From Mycolicibacter algericus DSM 45454 (GTDB lineage Bacteria > Actinomycetota > Actinomycetes > Mycobacteriales > Mycobacteriaceae): a stretch of DNA of 64,000 nt. The DNA lies in contig NZ_MVHC01000008.1 of the NCBI RefSeq assembly GCF_002086455.1, positions 62,001 through 126,000 of the forward strand. Direction: 5' to 3'. The translations under genes were made by a program, and so were the position numbers. Positions within the stretch are counted from its first letter, which is position 1, and each line of letters starts with the position of its first letter. This document shows, in pieces, positions 60,601 through 64,000 of this stretch. The notes under the pieces are model-generated. The model searched no databases and had not been told where the DNA came from. It was given only the letters and a program-made list of their open reading frames with translations.

Positions 60601-63093
60601 AACCGGGTTGCCCACGGCGTCGAGCAGGTGTATCGCGATGTTGGCGATCGGCCGCCCGATCGGAATGACCGGCTCGGTTTCGCCACGCACGCAATGGAAG
60701 TGCGTGACGTCGATGGCGGCCTCGGTGGGACCGTAGAGGTTGTACAGCTCGGCCGGGAGCACCTCGAAGAACGCGTCGCGCAGATCAGCGGTGAGTGCTT
60801 CACCGCTGCAGAACACCCGCCGCAGCCCGGTGCAGGATGCGGCCTCGGGCTCCGCCAGGAAGCGACGCAACATCGAGGGAACGAAATGCATTGTGGTGAC
60901 CTGCTGTTCGGCGATGATGCGCGCCAGGTAGCCGGCGTCCTTGTGGCCTTCCGGTTTGGCGATCACCACCCGGGCACCGACGATCAACGGCCAGAAGATC
61001 TCCCAGACGAACGGGTCGAAGTTGATCGGGGTCTTGTGCAGCACCCGATCCTCGGCGGTCAGCCGATAGGCGTCCTGCATCCACAGCAGCCGGTTGCGGA
61101 TGCCGGCGTGGGTGTTCAACGCCCCCTTGGGCGTGCCGGTGGAACCGGAGGTGTACATCAGGTAGGCGAGCTCGGCCGCGGTCACCTCCGGCGCGGAATC
61201 CGCCTCGGCCGGCGCCGCGGACGGCTGATCGAGGCAGAGCCGGGCGCCGGTGAAATCGGTTGGCACACAAGTCAACTGATCCCGGCGGGTGACGCAGACC
61301 GGCGCGTCCGGCACGTCGGCCAGCATCGCCTCCATCCGCCGGACGGGCTGGGCGGGATCCAGCGGCAGGAAGACGCCGCCGGCCTTGAGTACCCCCAGCA
61401 GGGCGATCACCAGATCTTCGGAGCGTTCCAGCAGCACCGGCACCACGTCGGTGCCGGCGCCGGTGCCGACACCGAACCCGCGCAACCGATGTGCCAGCCC
61501 GTTGGACCGCCGGTCCAGGTCGGCGTAGCTCAGCTCCCGGCCGTCGAAACTCACCGCCACGGCATCGGGTGTGCGTGCGGCAGCGGCAGCGACCATGTCG
61601 TGCAGAGACGCCGGGGCATCCGGGTAGTCGACCGTGGTGTCGTTCCAGGACTGCAGCCGGGCCCGTTCGGCGTCGGTGAGCAGCGGCAGCCGCGACACCG
61701 GGGTGTTCGGGTCCGCGGCGATCCCTTCGAGCAGCAGCCTGAAATGCTCGCCCATCCGGTCCATGGTCGCGGCGTCGAACAGATCGGTGTTGTACTGCAG
61801 CGCCAGCTGCAGCTGGTCCTCGTGTTCGCCGACCTGCAGGGTGATGTCGAACGGCGAACCGCCCTGGCCGATGTAGAGCGTCTCCAGGGGAAGTACGGCG
61901 TCGGATCCGGCCGCGTTGGCGGTGTTTTCGTCGAACAACCGCACCTGTTGCCAGGCGAACGACACCTGGAACAGCGGGGTGCGCCCGGCGTCGCGCGCCG
62001 GCCGCAGCCGCTCCACGAGCAGCGGCAGCGGGAACTCCTGGTGTGCGATGGCGCCCAGCACGGTGTCTTTGACCTGGCCCAGCAGCGCGGCGAAACTCGG
62101 GTCGTCGCTCACGTCGACGCGCAGCGGCAGCGGGTTGGTGACATAGCCGACCATGCCCATCAGCCCGGCCCGGTCGCGGCAGGCGAACGGCGAGCCGATG
62201 ACCAGGTCGTCCTGGCCGCTGTAGCGGTGCAGCAGCACCGCGTAGGCCGCCAGCAGTGTCATGTAGGGCGTCGCGCCGGCCGTCCGCGCGACCTGCTTGA
62301 TCCCGGCGGACACAGCGGCGTCGACGCTGAACCGGTGGAGCGCACCGACATAGGTCTGCACCGCCGGACGGGGCCGATCGGTGGGCAGCGCCAGCGTCGG
62401 CAGCTCGCCGCTCATCGCGCCCCGCCAGTATTCCCAGAGCCGTTCGCCCTCAGGGCCGTTCAGCATCGCGGTCTGCTGCGCGGCGTAGTCGACGTAGCGG
62501 TCGGCGGTAGCCTCCGGCATGGCGGCGCCGTGCCCATGCGCGTAGAGCCCACGCAGCTCGTCGAGGATGACGTCGATGGACCAGAAGTCGACGGCGATGT
62601 GGTGCACCGTCAACAGCAACACGTGGTCGTCGGGGCGTTCGAGCAGCGTCAGCCGCAGCACCGGGCCGTTGCGCAGATCGAACGGCCGATCGGTCTCGGC
62701 CTGGATCCACTGTTGCAGCTCCGCCGGGTCCGCACCGATGCGGTGAGTGTCGATCCGCACCGGCCAATGCGCGTGGACGAGTCCGATCGGCTGGCCGTCA
62801 CGCTCGGCGTAGGTGGTGCGCAGCATCGGGTGCCGGTCCACCAACGCCTGGGCGGCCCGCTCCAGGGCCGGCACGTCGAGGCGGGCGGCGATGCGTCCGG
62901 CGTAGGCGACGGTGTAGGCGGCACTGTCGGGCGCGAGCCGGTGGACGAACCACATCGACCGCTGGCCGTAGGACAGCTGGTGTTCGGTTGTCTGCTGCTG
63001 CGCTTTGGCCGTCAGCAGCGCAGCCAGCAGTTCGCGCTTCTGCGCCGGCGACAGGCCGGAGATGTCGATGGGCCCATCGGGTCCGTCCGTCAC
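57694..63093 (-). CDS. NRPS (C-A-PCP) fused to two KAS III domains
   Basis: 1799 residues. Condensation domain about 37-470 with HHIAVDF (164-170, Phe for the usual Gly). Adenylation domain about 495-1000: YTSGSTGTPKGA, LYNLYGPTEAA, LYRTGDLAR, RRDDQVKINGFRIELGE and Lys984 in SPSGKVDRRAL; the ten code positions read DPWHFSLIDK, one change from the serine code. PCP about 1010-1080 with Ser1042 in LGGASTQAL. An Ala/Pro linker (1085-1125), then KAS III domain 1 (1127-1470) with Cys1246, His1387 and Asn1424. A basic linker, then KAS III domain 2 (1500-1799) in which these positions are Gly1595, Pro1723 and Cys1753. GTG start overlaps the PKS stop (GTGA); a reductase follows at 4 nt. No thioesterase or terminal reductase domain is present. 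Confidence 0.93.
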   Translation of the reverse strand: MTDGPDGPIDISGLSPAQKRELLAALLTAKAQQQTTEHQLSYGQRSMWFVHRLAPDSAAYTVAYAGRIAARLDVPALERAAQALVDRHPMLRTTYAERDGQPIGLVHAHWPVRIDTHRIGADPAELQQWIQAETDRPFDLRNGPVLRLTLLERPDDHVLLLTVHHIAVDFWSIDVILDELRGLYAHGHGAAMPEATADRYVDYAAQQTAMLNGPEGERLWEYWRGAMSGELPTLALPTDRPRPAVQTYVGALHRFSVDAAVSAGIKQVARTAGATPYMTLLAAYAVLLHRYSGQDDLVIGSPFACRDRAGLMGMVGYVTNPLPLRVDVSDDPSFAALLGQVKDTVLGAIAHQEFPLPLLVERLRPARDAGRTPLFQVSFAWQQVRLFDENTANAAGSDAVLPLETLYIGQGGSPFDITLQVGEHEDQLQLALQYNTDLFDAATMDRMGEHFRLLLEGIAADPNTPVSRLPLLTDAERARLQSWNDTTVDYPDAPASLHDMVAAAAARTPDAVAVSFDGRELSYADLDRRSNGLAHRLRGFGVGTGAGTDVVPVLLERSEDLVIALLGVLKAGGVFLPLDPAQPVRRMEAMLADVPDAPVCVTRRDQLTCVPTDFTGARLCLDQPSAAPAEADSAPEVTAAELAYLMYTSGSTGTPKGALNTHAGIRNRLLWMQDAYRLTAEDRVLHKTPINFDPFVWEIFWPLIVGARVVIAKPEGHKDAGYLARIIAEQQVTTMHFVPSMLRRFLAEPEAASCTGLRRVFCSGEALTADLRDAFFEVLPAELYNLYGPTEAAIDVTHFHCVRGETEPVIPIGRPIANIAIHLLDAVGNPVPVGVPGELCIGGVGVARGYLNRPEATAAAFGDDPFSAVPGALLYRTGDLARYRACGNIEYLGRRDDQVKINGFRIELGEVEAALANHPGIAECAVVARKDSSGNTQLIAHIVPVAALPGTAELRRFLLELVPAAMVPAVFRATDLLPLSPSGKVDRRALLALDADLEQKECSVFVAPRDATEEALAQIWREVLDVDRVGVTDDFFALGGASTQALEVAVRVGELGMELRPESMFVYGTIAELAAEFGPIGGAAKADRPAEQPAATPQPAVVAPQRVPAAQPAPAPVITPAQAGPSRNVVIESLGVYLPPRAVSTEQVLADCVNEVKIPLERLTGIKNRRMAGVDEFSIDLGRKAIADCLSRSSYAPEEIDLVIACNISRCDGPEHMFTFEPSTASQLRDELGLTNAVCFDINNACAGMFTGVSVAQDFLKTGLVRNALVFSGEYISHITETAQQEIEGAMDPRLACLTVGDAGAAAVLELGAGDRVGFHDLDLATYSEFAKLCIAKATEGPHGGAIMVTDSVTQTAIAVKHSVPYVAAVMQRHGWRPETADQLLMHQTSEASINDAILTINRVFGAGAASRANTICNLAERGNTATTTHFVALYDYINAGRINSGDNVVLSITGSGQTIGTGLYTFDDLPDRMRRAGNGQAGQPARGTRSRRRELPATPRVRIEGIGIAVPDLGAAGPQPSSIQFAVDAAAACLDDSGVERTEVGLVIHTGIYRDDFLSEPAVATLVAGEVGINAEPESADAPKTFAFDILNGGVGFLNGCHVAAGMIGAGRTGHAMVLASEVENNTPQSGYPRAGITETGSAIMLSPSAGPEGFGRFVFAHHPEYRGALRTYTQERDGRMWLRVDRDPNLAAIYVSCLPSAVKELLTLESLEPEDISLVFPPYLPGTALDELAAGTGVDRSRFVDLAVQGCTSDPFTSTLPYQIADARQRGLVKPGDVALIMAVGSGVEVGCTTYRF

Positions 63094-64000
63094 GGGCTAC
63101 TCCCATCCTGGGCGTGCTCGCCCTCGGCGATCATCTTCGCCAGCAACGCATCCACTGCCTCGTCGGAGAGGTCGGAGACCTGCGCGAGCACGTCAGCCTC
63201 CGGTGTCGGCAGTGGGACGTCGGGTGCCGCACCGGTGCCGGGAACCGGGATCGGCTCGGCGTGGCCGCCGGCGGCCAACTGCCCGCTGAGCCAGCTGGAC
63301 AGACTGACCACACTGGGGCCGTCCAGCAGGCGGGCGACCGGCACCACGATGCCGAGTTCCCGCTCCACCTGGATGCGCAGTTCCAGGGTGATCAGTGAAT
63401 CCACCCCGAGATTGTTCAGCGGCGCGGTGACATCCAGGCCCGCCGGGGCCAGTCCCAGCTTGCCGGCGACCAGGTCACGCAGATAAGTCTCCAGCAGCTG
63501 CTGACGTTGCGCCGGATCGGCGGCCTGCACCGCCTCGAACAGCCCGCTCGCGGTGGCCAGGTCGTCCGGGCCGCCCGGCACCGCCGCCTGCAGGTCGCGC
63601 AGCAGCGGTGACTGCGCGCTGGGACGCCACCGCGCCCAGTCGATGTCGAGCACCAAGACCTGGGTCGCTTGGGACGTCGAGTCGGCCAGCAGCGCCTCCA
63701 GCGCGGCGAAGTACGCCGCTGCCGACATGCCTTCGACGCCGTAGTGCGAGAAGTGGCGGTGCAACTCGGAGTTGGTGAACATGCCCAATCCGGCCCACGG
63801 GCCGAAGTTGACGCTGAGCGCCGGCCGGCCGGCAGACCGACGGTGCCAGGCCAGCGCGTCGAGGAACGCGTTCGCGGCCCCGTAGTTGGCGGCCCCGGGC
63901 GAACCCAGCACCGACGCGGCCGAGGAGAACAGCACGAAGAAGTCCAGCTCGGCATCGGCGGTCTGGGTGTGCAGGTTCCAGGCGCCCTGCACCTTCGGCG
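63090..64000 (-). CDS. Modular polyketide synthase, C-terminal part (KR-ACP), 5' partial
   Basis: The frame is open at the right edge, so the start lies outside. The visible 300 or so residues begin in the second half of a ketoreductase (LFSSAASVLGSPGAANYGAA, catalytic Ser and Tyr present; NFGPWAGLGM after it), then an acyl carrier protein with the phosphopantetheine Ser in NLGVDSLITLEL, and a C-terminal segment (LSDEAVDALLAKMIAEGEH) that could be a docking helix for the NRPS encoded next. The stop overlaps the NRPS start, indicating a PKS-to-NRPS hand-over. Upstream KS/AT domains must lie beyond the window. Confidence 0.92.
   Translation of the reverse strand, partial: PKVQGAWNLHTQTADAELDFFVLFSSAASVLGSPGAANYGAANAFLDALAWHRRSAGRPALSVNFGPWAGLGMFTNSELHRHFSHYGVEGMSAAAYFAALEALLADSTSQATQVLVLDIDWARWRPSAQSPLLRDLQAAVPGGPDDLATASGLFEAVQAADPAQRQQLLETYLRDLVAGKLGLAPAGLDVTAPLNNLGVDSLITLELRIQVERELGIVVPVARLLDGPSVVSLSSWLSGQLAAGGHAEPIPVPGTGAAPDVPLPTPEADVLAQVSDLSDEAVDALLAKMIAEGEHAQDGSSP

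Noticed and set aside
59446-63486. A 1346-codon open frame on the plus strand opposite the NRPS gene
   Set aside because: It is antisense to an unmistakable NRPS with all motifs; long opposite-strand frames are expected at this GC content, and its translation is low-complexity Gln/Arg/His-rich with no domain.
63090-64000. A complete small KR-ACP protein starting at the GTG at 63992
   Set aside because: The frame stays open to the window edge with KR-like residues before that codon and the ketoreductase is only half present, so it is the end of a longer PKS.

Overview
This 64 kb window comes from a high-GC actinobacterium, almost certainly a non-tuberculous member of the Mycobacteriaceae. The evidence is the frequent GTG starts, two PPE proteins, a glycine-rich PGRS-type protein, a 13E12/DUF222-HNH protein behind a mycobacterial SOS box, the 33-residue ribosomal protein bS22, and a gene order that largely follows the Rv0495-Rv0547 interval of M. 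tuberculosis, with the blocks rearranged. M. tuberculosis locus names in this annotation come from memory of gene order and family; no alignment was run.

Layout. 1-10.3 kb: SDR, glyoxalase, phosphate transporter pitA and menaquinone genes (menE, menA) around a secreted or membrane Ser/Gly-repeat protein and an MTA phosphorylase. 10.3-17.7 kb (minus strand): hemL, a phosphoglycerate mutase-like protein, a thioredoxin-like lipoprotein, ccdA, resB and ccsA, which are coupled by 1-4 nt overlaps and form a haem supply and cytochrome c maturation operon, followed by a MinD/ParA-like ATPase. 17.8-27.6 kb: an accessory-looking stretch with two tandem F420-type nitroreductase-fold proteins, a PGRS-like protein with a signal peptide instead of a PE domain, a JmjC/cupin oxygenase, two convergent PPE genes, an ABC transporter and a Tat-type esterase. 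27.7-37.3 kb (minus strand): hemA-hemC-hemD-hemB, membrane proteins, a PHP phosphoesterase and a Cu(I) P1B ATPase with a palindromic copper-type operator just upstream. 37.4-48.3 kb: a conserved housekeeping block (glutaredoxin-like, SnoaL-like, SerB-like HAD, FAS1-type dehydratase subunit, acyltransferase, epimerase, bS22, BldC-like regulator, proC, thioesterase, TIM-barrel isomerase, membrane protein, Ppx, Cys-rich conserved protein).

48.6-56.7 kb is an accessory block: a MacB-like ABC exporter, a flavin oxidase of the berberine-bridge type, an amidase and a 13E12 HNH protein. From 56.7 kb to the right edge lies a minus-strand secondary-metabolite locus that continues outside the window: the KR-ACP end of a modular PKS, a 1799-residue C-A-PCP NRPS whose A domain carries a serine-like code, fused to two KAS III (FabH-type) domains, then an NAD(P)-dependent reductase. 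The first KAS III domain keeps Cys-His-Asn; the second has lost all three residues, so the pair looks like a KS/chain-length-factor arrangement built from KAS III parts on an NRPS. This is the most unusual system in the window.

Regulatory and structural signals read directly from the sequence include several perfect or near-perfect hairpins. Two of them pair the stop codons of convergent genes. There is also a 68-bp tandem repeat, a 16-bp tandem duplication before a thioesterase gene, and a long hairpin abutting the hemB start codon. No tRNA, rRNA, CRISPR array or insertion sequence was recognised, and no gene-free stretch exceeds 300 nt.
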